Assembly: GCA_021325275.1 (NCBI GenBank)
Contig: JAJPHL010000010.1
Span: forward strand, 1 to 64,000
DNA: 64,000 nt
Source of the DNA: Terriglobia bacterium
Lineage (GTDB): Bacteria > Acidobacteriota > Terriglobia > JAJPHL01
Direction of reading: 5' to 3'
Made by a program: the position numbers and the translations under genes. Every line of letters begins with the position of its first letter. Position 1 is the stretch's first letter. The notes under the pieces were generated by a model. That model had not been told where the DNA came from. It saw nothing but the letters and a program-made list of their open reading frames with translations, and searched no databases. Positions 8,558 to 17,089 of this stretch are shown in pieces.

Positions 8558-8563
8558 AATATA
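8558..8563 (-). promoter_or_regulatory. -10-like hexamer five bases before the CocE-type start
   Basis: Reverse-strand TATATT is followed by five bases and the ATG at 8552, with no ribosome-binding sequence between them. Confidence 0.4.
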
Positions 8564-8602
8564 GGCAATCCGGTGAAAGCGTGTCAAGCGCCCGCCGCAT
8601 TG

Positions 8603-9358
8603 TCAGGCAGTGCGTGACAACAATCCCGAGTCGAGGTCTTTGAGGCTATGCCATTCGTGACGGATATTTCGCATCAGCAGGGCGCAATCGAAGGTGACCG
8701 ATCCGGCCGGAAAGCGCGAGGTATCCGCGAAATAGCTAGAGTAAACCTCTTCGACCTCCAACGGCTCGACGAACCATTCCTCCGTTTGGAGCCGAATGCC
8801 GTCCAATCGGCGCGGATCGCGCGTGGCCGAATAACCCACCGATCCGCCCTCGAAAAATCGCGATGCTTCCTCGATCGACCGAAAACAGGACGTCGAGGGA
8901 AATGTCGAATCGAAGCGTCCTTTCAGACGAACGGAAACTTGCTTGTCATCGGAGCACATTTGAAAATCGAGGGTGCGCTCTTTTTCGGTAACGGCGAACG
9001 TTGCGTGATGTTGTTCACCCGGAAAGAGATGCGCGCCCGCCAAGTGCGTCACCATTGAGTTGGTGTCACGGCGTGGGATAAACACGCCCTCGCGTTGTGC
9101 GCCGTGATCGTCCCAGAGGACAGCGATACGATGAGCGGCATTCTCGCTGGACAACCCGAAAACGCCGCCCGCGATAGCCGGGAGCATCTTGGGCCGAAGC
9201 TCCTCCAGGCGAATCAGGCAAATTCCCGCGATGGCGAAACCCTCGTGTAATTTGGGACGGAACCGCGGTGCCAACTGCGCCTGAATCGCCTGTGGCGACA
9301 CGCGGAAGTTCACCAGGATACGGCGTCGAATGATCCCGTGCAAGATGGGCAGGGTCAT
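8603..9358 (-). CDS. DUF2071 (YqjF-like) family protein
   Basis: A 251-residue cytoplasmic protein matching the DUF2071 pattern: an early LPPxL-like region (VNFRVSPQAIQAQLAPRFRP), then AGICLIRLEELRPKMLP, a central NAAHRIAVLW and HLAGAHLFPG, and a C-terminal WFVEPLEVEEVYSSYF. The family's function is unknown (acetoacetate-decarboxylase-like fold). It lies 50 bases upstream of the CocE-type hydrolase on the same strand and 12 bases beyond the stop of the TPR gene, so a reverse-strand transcription unit is likely. Confidence 0.75.
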   Translation of the reverse strand: MTLPILHGIIRRRILVNFRVSPQAIQAQLAPRFRPKLHEGFAIAGICLIRLEELRPKMLPAIAGGVFGLSSENAAHRIAVLWDDHGAQREGVFIPRRDTNSMVTHLAGAHLFPGEQHHATFAVTEKERTLDFQMCSDDKQVSVRLKGRFDSTFPSTSCFRSIEEASRFFEGGSVGYSATRDPRRLDGIRLQTEEWFVEPLEVEEVYSSYFADTSRFPAGSVTFDCALLMRNIRHEWHSLKDLDSGLLSRTA

Positions 9359-9370
9359 GACTCAGCTATT

Positions 9371-11038
9371 CTAGCGCGTTTCGCTCGACACATGCGCGCG
9401 CGCCGCGCGGACCTGCGGAAGATCGCTGTCCGCGTGCGACCACGCGGCCAGAAATTCGCGATACGCTTTCGCCGCTTCCTCGTGCTTGCCTTCTTTTTCC
9501 CATGCGGCGGCGATTCCGTACAGCGCCCAGCCGGACTTGGGACGATCCTTCAGCACACGCGCAAATATCGCGCGCGCGTCTTCGAATTTTCCGGCGCGAA
9601 TGTATGCTTCGCCCAGGACTTCGAGCGCGGGACGCGCGTAATGCGGCGGCTCACTGTAGCCTAAATCCTTTTCCTTTTCGTAGGCTTGCTCCAGCAGTTT
9701 CTTGGCGCGATCCATGTCGCCCGCGCGACTCGCGATGTAGCCGCGCAACTCTAGCGACGCCGCGCCGAGAATCTTCGCGATGCGGTCGCGCCCGCTTTTC
9801 GCCGAATCCTTGAGATCTTCCTGCGAAATTCGCCACAAAAGGGCGTCGAGTTGGTCCGACTTCGCCGCGTCACCGGACTTCATGCCCGCCGCGTACATCA
9901 CCAATCCGTCGCGATACGCGCGAAACACGCCGCCGATTTCCGGCTGTGATACTTCCAGCGGCATGGGATGCGCGATCACGCGATCCCAGTCGCCGAAGCG
10001 GATCGCCAGACGATTTTCCGCCGGTTCGATTTGCAATACGTAGAAGCCGAACTCGTCGGGCTTCTCAACCGTCTTGTTGAACGACATCAGCTTCGCGGCG
10101 AACTCTTGGGCCTCACGATAGCGTCCGGCTTCGGCGAGATCGGCCATCAAGTACGCGATGTTGTGTTGATAATTCCAATCGTCCGACAACGCGACGTGCT
10201 GGCGCTCCATGTACTCGCGATCCACACGCACCGCGTCGAGGAAAATTTCGCGAGCCCGTTCGTAATCGCCGACGCGATAGAAAATGTGACCCGGCATGTG
10301 CACCATGTGACCCGACGAGGGCGCGAGTTTCCCGAGCTTTTCCGCGGCTGGGATCGCCCATTCCGGATGGCCGCTCGACTCGACGGCGTGAATCCAGTAA
10401 TGATTCGCGGCGGCGTTATCGGGATGGTCGCGCAAAATTTCGCGCAGCATCGCTTGCGTGCCGAGCGCGCCGGGACGCGGATCGCCCTTGACGTCGTAGC
10501 CGCCGAGTCGCGCGCCGGCGAGCAGGAGTTTCGCCTCCAGGTCGTCGGGATAGCGATCGATCAGCGCGGACATTTCGTGATCGAAAGCCTTTGAACCTTC
10601 CTCGCCGTCTTTTTCCTGCGATTCGAAGTACGCGCGGATGTAGCGTTGCTCGCGGTCGGTGGCTTTCGCGGCCAGCTCGTGCGCCTTCTTCATTTCCGAC
10701 TTCGCTTGTTCCTTCGCCGATCCGCGAAACGCCACGGCGTTCGAAACTCCCCAGTGGCACATGGCGCAATCGGGATCGAGGCGCACGGCTTGCTCGAACG
10801 CGCGGAGCGCTTCGTAATCCCAGAAGCAGTGCAGCAGCGCGAGTCCTTGATCGAACCACTGCTGCGCTTCCGGCGACTTCGTGGTGATGGCAATATGACT
10901 GTGGCCGATGCCGTCAATGTGCTGCGGCGCGGGCAAATGCTCGAGGTCGACGGTGGATTCACTCGCGGGCGGCGCGTGCTGATGGGTTTGTGCGAAGGAA
11001 ACGACGCCGAGCAAGAGGATCGCCGGGAGAATCTTCAT
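9371..11038 (-). CDS. Secreted tetratricopeptide-repeat protein
   Basis: A 555-residue exported protein. Residues 1-17 (MKILPAILLLGVVSFAQ) form a signal peptide, then a His-rich linker (THQHAPPA, DGIGHSHIAI). TPR units follow, for example QWFDQGLALLHCFWDYEALRAFEQAVRLDPDCAMCHWG near residues 62-100 and EAYIRAGKFEDARAIFARVLKDRPKSGWAL near the end. CAMC and HCFWDYEA are seen in a recognisable but unnamed acidobacterial TPR group. A TPR scaffold in the periplasm is the safest role. The first 69 codons occur again as a decayed copy at 15823-16035, beyond the neighbouring kinase cluster. Confidence 0.8.
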   Translation of the reverse strand: MKILPAILLLGVVSFAQTHQHAPPASESTVDLEHLPAPQHIDGIGHSHIAITTKSPEAQQWFDQGLALLHCFWDYEALRAFEQAVRLDPDCAMCHWGVSNAVAFRGSAKEQAKSEMKKAHELAAKATDREQRYIRAYFESQEKDGEEGSKAFDHEMSALIDRYPDDLEAKLLLAGARLGGYDVKGDPRPGALGTQAMLREILRDHPDNAAANHYWIHAVESSGHPEWAIPAAEKLGKLAPSSGHMVHMPGHIFYRVGDYERAREIFLDAVRVDREYMERQHVALSDDWNYQHNIAYLMADLAEAGRYREAQEFAAKLMSFNKTVEKPDEFGFYVLQIEPAENRLAIRFGDWDRVIAHPMPLEVSQPEIGGVFRAYRDGLVMYAAGMKSGDAAKSDQLDALLWRISQEDLKDSAKSGRDRIAKILGAASLELRGYIASRAGDMDRAKKLLEQAYEKEKDLGYSEPPHYARPALEVLGEAYIRAGKFEDARAIFARVLKDRPKSGWALYGIAAAWEKEGKHEEAAKAYREFLAAWSHADSDLPQVRAARAHVSSETR

Positions 11039-11091
11039 TTCCGGTCAGTCTAGCACGTCGAACCGATCGTGGTGGAGGTGCGGCCGGTTCC

Positions 11092-13203
11092 TCACGGATT
11101 TCCCACGTCAAAAGTATTGCCACTTCGGTGCCGTTCCAGCAGCGATCCCGCCTCGCTCGGCGTCAGGGGATGCGAGAAGTAGAATCCTTGCGCATATTCG
11201 CACTGCAGTTCCTTCAGGATGGCGATTTGTTCTCTTGTTTCCACACCTTCGGCGACTACGTTTAGGTTCAGATTGTTGGCCATCGGCAGTATCGTTCGGA
11301 CGATTTCCATACTCGCTCCTGCTTCACCCATCATTTTCGTGAAGGATCGGTCGATCTTCAGCGTGTCAAAGGGAAAACGATGCAGATAACTCAAGGAGGA
11401 GTAGCCTGTCCCGAAATCGTCGATGGACAATTGGATGCCCAGCGATTTAATCTCCAGCAACATTTGTGCGGCGGTGGCAGCATCCTCCATCACGGTGCCC
11501 TCGGTGATCTCAAGCTTGAGACTTCCACCTGGAAGGGTCAAATCATGAAGTAGTTTGCCGATCCGCTTGACCAAATGCGGCTCTAGAAATTGTCTCGCCG
11601 AGAGATTGACGCTCATGATCAAGGGAGGATTGGAACCGACCTGCTGTGCATTCCAGGCGCTAATCTGCCGGCAAGCTGTCTGCAGATTCCACCAGCCAAG
11701 CTCTCGAATCATGCCGGTCTCTTCCGCTAGAGGAATGAACTCCACGGGTTGAACGAGCCCTCTCGACGGATGCTGCCAGCGAAGCAAAGCTTCAAAGCCC
11801 ACGATCCGGCCCGATCTCAGCGAGACAATGGGCTGGTAGACATTCCGCAATTCCTCCCGCTCCACGGCTCGCCGCAAGTCGGTCTCAAGCTGCAGCCGCG
11901 CGATGACGCTGGCGCGCATGTCGGCGTCGAATACCGCATAGCGAGCTTTGCCCAGGGATTTGGCCCGATACATTGCTGTGTCGGCATCTCGAATCAGGTC
12001 TTCCGGTTGCTCGTAGCCAGCACTGCTCAATGCAATTCCGAAGCTGGCGGAAGTAAACACCTCCTTGCCCGCCACTTGGAACGGCAACGCCAGTGCGTGC
12101 AAGACTCTTTCCGCCACCAGAAAGGCATCTTCAGGGTCTTTGATGTGGTCCAGCAGGATCGCGAATTCATCTCCCCCCAGGCGTGCCGTGGTGGAAAGGT
12201 CCAGGAGGCGCGTGATTGTGTCGCATGTCCGGAGACAACGCGGCACACGAGCGGCAACTTCAACCAAGACTTGATCGCCGGCGCTGTGACCGAGGCTGTC
12301 GTTGATCGTTTTAAACCCGTCGAGATCAAGGAACAGCACGGCGAACAAATGATCTTTATGGCGTCTGGAATGTTCGATCAGCCGGCCGAGCCGATCCGTA
12401 AAAAGCAGGCGGTTGGGCAGGCCGGTGAGCCCATCGGCAACTTTCGCTCCGGTGATATCGGTCTGAGATCCGGCCATTCGCAGGGCCTTTCCTGCGGGAT
12501 CGTAAACGGCGGCACCTCGCGTCAGCATCCAGCGAAAGGAGCCGTCCTTGTACTGCACGCGGTTTTCGCTTTCGAATTGCGAGGTCAATCCTTGCTGATG
12601 CGCGTCAATCTCGCTCTTCACTCGCTCCCGGTCAGCGGGATGGATTCGGCCGAACCATTCTTGCAGATCATTTCCAATCTCGTCTTCCTGATAGCCCAGC
12701 ATCATCTTCCAGCGCGGTGAAAAATACACTAGGTTGTCTTGAAGATTCCAGTCCCAAAGACCATCGTTGGAACCGCGAGCCGCCAAGGCATAGCGCTCTT
12801 CGCTCTCGCGTTGGGCTTGCTCTGCTTTCTTGTGGGACAAGTGCGTGTTGATGCGCGCCAGGGCAACCGGAAAGTCGATCGGTTTCGTAACGTAGTCGTT
12901 CGCGCCGAGCTCGAGCGCTCTGACAATGTCCGCGCTCTGGTCCTTGGCCGTCACCATGATGATCGGCAGTTCGGTAGGTGAATAGCACGCGCGCAAACTC
13001 TGCAGAGCCTCAAATCCGCTGACTTCCGGCATTTCAATGTCCAATAGGACGAGATCCACGGCGTCTTGCTGGATTCGGCTCAGCAACCCCTGCGCACGCT
13101 CCACCTGGCTGACGACATAGCCCTTTCGTTCCAGCCGGCGCGCGAGCATGTCGCGATTCTTTTCGTTGTCATCCACAATCAGCACGCGCCATGGCGAGTT
13201 CAT
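11092..13203 (-). CDS. Response regulator with PAS, GGDEF and EAL domains
   Basis: A 703-residue c-di-GMP signalling protein. The receiver (1-125) has acidic DDN and the phospho-acceptor in LVLLDIEMPE. A PAS domain (about 135-255) reads DGLWDWNLQDNLVYFSPRWKMMLGY. The GGDEF domain (about 258-430) has an intact RLGGDEFAILLD. The EAL domain (about 440-690) has FEALLRWQHP, NLSARQF, EITEGTVMED, DDFGTGYSSL, KIDRSF and AEGVET. Both synthesis and breakdown of c-di-GMP are therefore possible. It overlaps the single-domain regulator upstream by four bases, and the MHYT kinase stands just before that, so the three form a phosphorelay operon. Confidence 0.95.
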   Translation of the reverse strand: MNSPWRVLIVDDNEKNRDMLARRLERKGYVVSQVERAQGLLSRIQQDAVDLVLLDIEMPEVSGFEALQSLRACYSPTELPIIMVTAKDQSADIVRALELGANDYVTKPIDFPVALARINTHLSHKKAEQAQRESEERYALAARGSNDGLWDWNLQDNLVYFSPRWKMMLGYQEDEIGNDLQEWFGRIHPADRERVKSEIDAHQQGLTSQFESENRVQYKDGSFRWMLTRGAAVYDPAGKALRMAGSQTDITGAKVADGLTGLPNRLLFTDRLGRLIEHSRRHKDHLFAVLFLDLDGFKTINDSLGHSAGDQVLVEVAARVPRCLRTCDTITRLLDLSTTARLGGDEFAILLDHIKDPEDAFLVAERVLHALALPFQVAGKEVFTSASFGIALSSAGYEQPEDLIRDADTAMYRAKSLGKARYAVFDADMRASVIARLQLETDLRRAVEREELRNVYQPIVSLRSGRIVGFEALLRWQHPSRGLVQPVEFIPLAEETGMIRELGWWNLQTACRQISAWNAQQVGSNPPLIMSVNLSARQFLEPHLVKRIGKLLHDLTLPGGSLKLEITEGTVMEDAATAAQMLLEIKSLGIQLSIDDFGTGYSSLSYLHRFPFDTLKIDRSFTKMMGEAGASMEIVRTILPMANNLNLNVVAEGVETREQIAILKELQCEYAQGFYFSHPLTPSEAGSLLERHRSGNTFDVGNP

Positions 13204-13577
13204 TGCGATTCTTTCTCTACCAGCAGGTCTCTGATCTTTTCGGTAAGGCGTGCGAAATCTACAGGCTTCGTGTCATAGTCGTTGCATCCAACTTCAAACG
13301 CCATGGCCTGGTCGCTGACCAAGGCACGAGCGGTCAGCGCGATGATGGGGATGTGGCGCGTCCTCTCATCCGTTTTTAGAAGACGCGTGGCTTCCCACCC
13401 GTCCATTTGAGGAAGAGTTATGTCCATGAGGATGAGATCCGGCAGTTCCATTCGCGCCAAGATAACTCCTTGTTCGCCCGTTTCCGCGGTGAGGATGGTG
13501 TATCCATTCCGCTGAAGGCGTCTCGAGAGCATGTCTCGATTCATTTCGTTATCTTCGATCAACAAGAGTTTAGGCAT
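13200..13577 (-). CDS. Single-domain CheY-like response regulator
   Basis: A 125-residue receiver with no output domain: LLIEDNEMNRDMLSRRLQRN (acidic pair), the phospho-acceptor Asp in LILMDITLPQMDG, the switch Thr/Ser region IIALTARALVSD and the conserved Lys in DTKPVDF. It sits between the MHYT kinase (9-base gap) and the GGDEF-EAL regulator (ATGA overlap). It may compete with, or relay to, the receiver of the downstream protein. The two receivers share NRDMLSRRLQRNGY / NRDMLARRLERKGY, which suggests they arose by duplication. Confidence 0.93.
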   Translation of the reverse strand: MPKLLLIEDNEMNRDMLSRRLQRNGYTILTAETGEQGVILARMELPDLILMDITLPQMDGWEATRLLKTDERTRHIPIIALTARALVSDQAMAFEVGCNDYDTKPVDFARLTEKIRDLLVEKESQ

Positions 13578-13586
13578 CTTGCTTTA

Positions 13587-15512
13587 CTAGAGGGCCGGCG
13601 CAGAAAACTCGCCGGACGAGTGAACGCGACGGTGCTGTTCGGAGGCAGCTTGCGCGGGAAGCCAGACCGTAAACGTCGATCCCTTGCCGGCCTCGCTCTC
13701 AAAGCTGATGTATCCGTCCATCATTTGAACAAACCTGTCGGTTATCGCCAGACCGAGACCCGTACCGCCATATTTTCGGGAGATCGAAGTATCGGCCTGA
13801 GAGAAATCTTGGAAAAGGGCCGCTTTCTGTTCTTCGGTAATTCCAATTCCGGTGTCACTGACTTGAAATTGCAGCCACTCCCGATCGTCCATGGTGTTTC
13901 GGGAGACATTCAGGCCAATCGTGCCATGATCGGTGAATTTGCAGGCATTGCTCAGGAGGTTTAGGAGAATCTGCCGCACTTTGGTCGAGTCGGCGCTCAT
14001 TTCGCCGACGTTTTCAGCCACGCGGACCTGAAGCGTATTCTTGTTCTTCGCCACGGTCGACTGAATGGTGCTCACGATCTGGTCGATCAGTCCGGCTACT
14101 ACAAAGGTCTCCAACTGGAGCCCCATTTTGCCGGCTTCAATCTTCGAGAGATCCAGGACATCGTTGATGAGCGACAGCAAGTGTTTGCCGGCCGCCTGGA
14201 TCTTCCGCAAGTCCTGTACAGATTCCACTTTCCCGGTCTCGGATGTTTCCTCTTCGAGCATCTCACTGTAGCCAATGATGGCATTCAGGGGTGTGCGCAA
14301 CTCGTGGCTCATTTTGGCGAGGAAGACGCTTTTCGCCCGGTTGGCGGCCTCGGCGCCATCTTTGGCTGCCAGCAATTCCTCCTGCGCACGCTTGTGCTGG
14401 GTGATGTCCCGAATAAACGCAGTGAATATCCATTGACCGCCAAAGTGGACGGGAGCAATGGCCAACTCGACCGGGAATTCGTGGCCGTCACGGTGCAGCG
14501 CTGTAATTTCCACTCTTTGGCGTACGACTTCCTCTTCACCCGTGTTCAAGAAGCGCAGCAGACCCTCTTCGTGAGACGCTCGATCTCGTGTGGGAATGAT
14601 CATCTCGAAAAGCTGTTGGCCAAACGCCTCGCGCGGGGGCCATCCGAAGGTTCTCTCGGCCTCGGAGTTCCAGTTCGTGATGCGCCCCTCCGCATTCAGG
14701 GTGACAACGGCATCGAGCGCCGTATTGAAGATCAAACGAAGCCGCTCTTCGCTGGATTCCAGCGCAGAGAATCGCCGGTCGACCAGCGAAGTGATCATGG
14801 CGAGGCCGAGGATCATGCTCGTCACCACCGTGATTCCTACGATTCCGAGCGACGATACGCTGACGGCATGGGAAACGTTTGGTGCCACGCCCGTGTAAGT
14901 GAAACTGGCCGCGGCCATTCCCGTATAGTGCATGACGGGTATCGCTGCGCCCATCAACGAAGCGCATGCGCTCTTCTGCAGCCATTTTCCCCGCACCACG
15001 TTACGGAAGTAGAAAGTCAAACACAGTGCAACAAGAGCAATGACGATGGCGAGGACCACCGAGAGAGTGACCAGGGCCGTGGAGTAGTGGCACATGGCCG
15101 GCAACCGCATCGCCTCCATGCCGGTGTAATGCATGGTCGCGATCCCGGAGCCCATGATCACGCTACCCGCCAAGGCATGATGCAACTTCATTCGCGGGCG
15201 GCTCACCACGAACAGGGCGCTGGCGGACGCAAAGACCGCCGCCAGAAACGAGACTAGAACCGTGGGCCAATCATAAAGCACTGGGACGGGCAGGCTGAAT
15301 GCCAGCATGCCGATGTAGTGCATCGACCAGATGCCGGTTCCCATGGCCGCTCCGCCTCCCAAGAGCCAAGCGAACCGGAGTCTGCCCCGAGCGGCCGTTA
15401 CTCGACCCGCCAGGTCGAGCGCCACGTACGAGGCGAACACTGCGATGAGGACGGACAGTGAAACGAGGCGATAATCATAGGATCCGATCAAGGCCATTTC
15501 ATTGCCATTCAT
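13587..15512 (-). CDS. MHYT-domain membrane sensor histidine kinase
   Basis: A 641-residue hybrid of a seven-helix MHYT sensor, PAS, HisKA and HATPase domains. Three MHYT motifs are visible (SMHYIGM, TMHYTGM, VMHYTGM) in the N-terminal membrane region (about 1-245); these are proposed to bind copper and sense O2, CO or NO. A PAS domain follows (LRLIFNTALDAVVTLNAEG), then HisKA with SHELRTPLNAIIGYSEML (His) and ATPase boxes NLLSNACKFT, SDTGIGI and GGTGLGLAIT. I chose the ATG at 15512 because GAGGAGAG lies just before it; a start 63 bases upstream has no such site. The downstream regulators are its probable partners. Confidence 0.93.
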   Translation of the reverse strand: MNGNEMALIGSYDYRLVSLSVLIAVFASYVALDLAGRVTAARGRLRFAWLLGGGAAMGTGIWSMHYIGMLAFSLPVPVLYDWPTVLVSFLAAVFASASALFVVSRPRMKLHHALAGSVIMGSGIATMHYTGMEAMRLPAMCHYSTALVTLSVVLAIVIALVALCLTFYFRNVVRGKWLQKSACASLMGAAIPVMHYTGMAAASFTYTGVAPNVSHAVSVSSLGIVGITVVTSMILGLAMITSLVDRRFSALESSEERLRLIFNTALDAVVTLNAEGRITNWNSEAERTFGWPPREAFGQQLFEMIIPTRDRASHEEGLLRFLNTGEEEVVRQRVEITALHRDGHEFPVELAIAPVHFGGQWIFTAFIRDITQHKRAQEELLAAKDGAEAANRAKSVFLAKMSHELRTPLNAIIGYSEMLEEETSETGKVESVQDLRKIQAAGKHLLSLINDVLDLSKIEAGKMGLQLETFVVAGLIDQIVSTIQSTVAKNKNTLQVRVAENVGEMSADSTKVRQILLNLLSNACKFTDHGTIGLNVSRNTMDDREWLQFQVSDTGIGITEEQKAALFQDFSQADTSISRKYGGTGLGLAITDRFVQMMDGYISFESEAGKGSTFTVWLPAQAASEQHRRVHSSGEFSAPAL

Positions 15513-15822
15513 GAATTCTCTCCTCGGACCTTCGCTCTTGAGTACCCGATCCAAGTAGTAGGGCGGGCGGATCACCTAACCCTACCAAGCAGAACTTCCG
15601 CGAACAAGCCACCCATTCGTACTAGCTCGTTCCAATAGATCAGATTGTAGCGTAGGCAGAGGTTGCCCGCATCCCACGGACGCCGGGTAGTGTCTCACTA
15701 GTAATCGCACCAAGCGCGATTCAGCGCCGCGACGCGCCGGCCGCGCTTCATACGGCCGATCGTCTTGCGGCTTCGGCGGACCCTGCCTTGGATTGTTCGA
15801 ACGCCCGCAAACGGCTGATAGT
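15513..15822. other. Non-coding stretch upstream of the kinase; nothing recognised
   Basis: About 310 bases between the kinase start and the decayed TPR fragment. I find no coding frame with family resemblance, no clear hairpin terminator and no repeat. It should hold the kinase promoter and the junction of whatever event left the TPR fragment. Confidence 0.4.
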
Positions 15823-16035
15823 TCAGAGGCAATGCAGCGCGAGTCCTTGATCGAACCACTGTCGCGGTTCCGGGGACTTTGTGGTGATCGAGATATGACT
15901 GTGACCGATGCCATCGATGTGCTGCGGCGCCGGCAACTGCTTGAGACCGACGGCGGATTCGGCGGACGGCGCGTGCTGATGCATTTGCGCGAACGAAACA
16001 ACGCCGAGGAAGAGAGTCGGCGGCAGTGTTTTCAT
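15823..16035 (-). pseudogene. 5' remnant of the TPR gene found at 9371-11038
   Basis: Seventy codons that match the first 70 or so residues of the secreted TPR protein: MKTLPPTLFLGVVSFAQMHQ here against MKILPAILLLGVVSFAQTHQ there, then QHIDGIGHSHISITTKSPEP and QWFDQGLAL. The match breaks at residue 68, where a 3-base loss and divergence give HCL and a stop. At the DNA level the likeness also covers about a dozen bases before the start (GGTCAGTCTAGC on the forward strand). The TPR domain itself is missing, so no function is expected, although a secreted peptide could still be made. Confidence 0.85.
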
Positions 16036-16099
16036 TTCTGGTCAGTCTAGCGCGCGAACGCGTGTTACTGTAATCGGCAGGCCGAGAACAATCGATGGA

Positions 16100-16981
16100 A
16101 TGCCTGTCAAACAACTGATCTTCACACAGCTATTGACGGCGGCGCTGAGCGCGCAAGCGGCGGCGCCTGCTACCAAGCTCGAATTCGACGTCGCCTCCGT
16201 CAAGGCGAACAAATCCGGATCGTCTCAAGTTGGCTCGAATATTCCGCTGGGACCCGGAAGCGTTTTTCCCGCGAACGGGGGACATCTCGTCATCCAAAAC
16301 ATTCCACTCTTCGGGCTCATCGCGTTCGCCTACAAGATCACCGGCGACCAGGAGCAAGCCTTGCGGTTGGAACTGCCGCCGTGGGTCCAGTCCGAACGCT
16401 TCGACGTGGAGGCGCGCTCTTCCGCGTCTCCCACCAAAGACGACATGCGCATGATGATGCGCGCGCTGCTCGCCGATCGTTTCCGCGCGGTGATTCGCAC
16501 CGAGGAGCGTCAACTTTCGATCTACAACCTTGTCTTACTGAAGGAAGGGAAGTTGGGACCGCGCTTGCGCCAGCATCCCGCTGGCGACGATGCCTGCGCG
16601 CCCCTGCCGCCGTCGGCCGAGTATCCTGAAAACTGCGGCGGACTTCTGCCGATGCCACACGGTCCGGGCCGACTCTCCAAGTTCGGCGCGCGAAACGTGA
16701 CCGTGCAATTCATGGCGAATCAATTGAGTATCATGGGACAGTTAAACCGTCACGTGACAGATAGAACCGGGCTTACCGGGACGTTCGATTTCGCCTTGGA
16801 GTGGTCGCCGGAGCCGAACGGTGGTGCTGGTCCGGCCGAAGCAAGCCCCTCGGACGATCCGCCACCGGGTCCGGGATTCTCGCAAGCGCTCGGAACGCAA
16901 CTGGGTCTGAAGCTCATTTCGGCCAAGGGTCCGGTGGAGATTCTGGTGGTTGACCACATCGAGCGGGCTTCGGGGAACTAA
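16100..16981 (+). CDS. TIGR03435-family exported protein
   Basis: A 293-residue protein of the family that is greatly expanded in Solibacter and relatives. After a signal-like N-terminus the signature runs FDVASVKANKSG, GGHLVIQNIPLFGLIAFAYK, WVQSERFDVEARSSAS, ALLADRFRAVIRTEERQLSI, YNLVLLKEGKLGPRL and VTDRTGLTGTFDFALEWSPE. The role of the family is unknown. It stands alone, reading away from the TPR remnant and toward mreB, with 108 bases before the mreB start. Confidence 0.9.
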   Translation: MPVKQLIFTQLLTAALSAQAAAPATKLEFDVASVKANKSGSSQVGSNIPLGPGSVFPANGGHLVIQNIPLFGLIAFAYKITGDQEQALRLELPPWVQSERFDVEARSSASPTKDDMRMMMRALLADRFRAVIRTEERQLSIYNLVLLKEGKLGPRLRQHPAGDDACAPLPPSAEYPENCGGLLPMPHGPGRLSKFGARNVTVQFMANQLSIMGQLNRHVTDRTGLTGTFDFALEWSPEPNGGAGPAEASPSDDPPPGPGFSQALGTQLGLKLISAKGPVEILVVDHIERASGN

Positions 16982-17089
16982 AAACCGGCGGTCCTTTTGG
17001 CCCGATTCGCACGTACCACGTTGCCTAAGACTTGCTCCTTGCCGCTCCACGGAGAGCGTGTTAGCCTATTAGCCACGGATTCAAATCAC

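Noticed and set aside
15582-16001. Reverse-strand reading frame spanning the TPR remnant
   Set aside because: It reads the remnant in the wrong frame and shows no family likeness.
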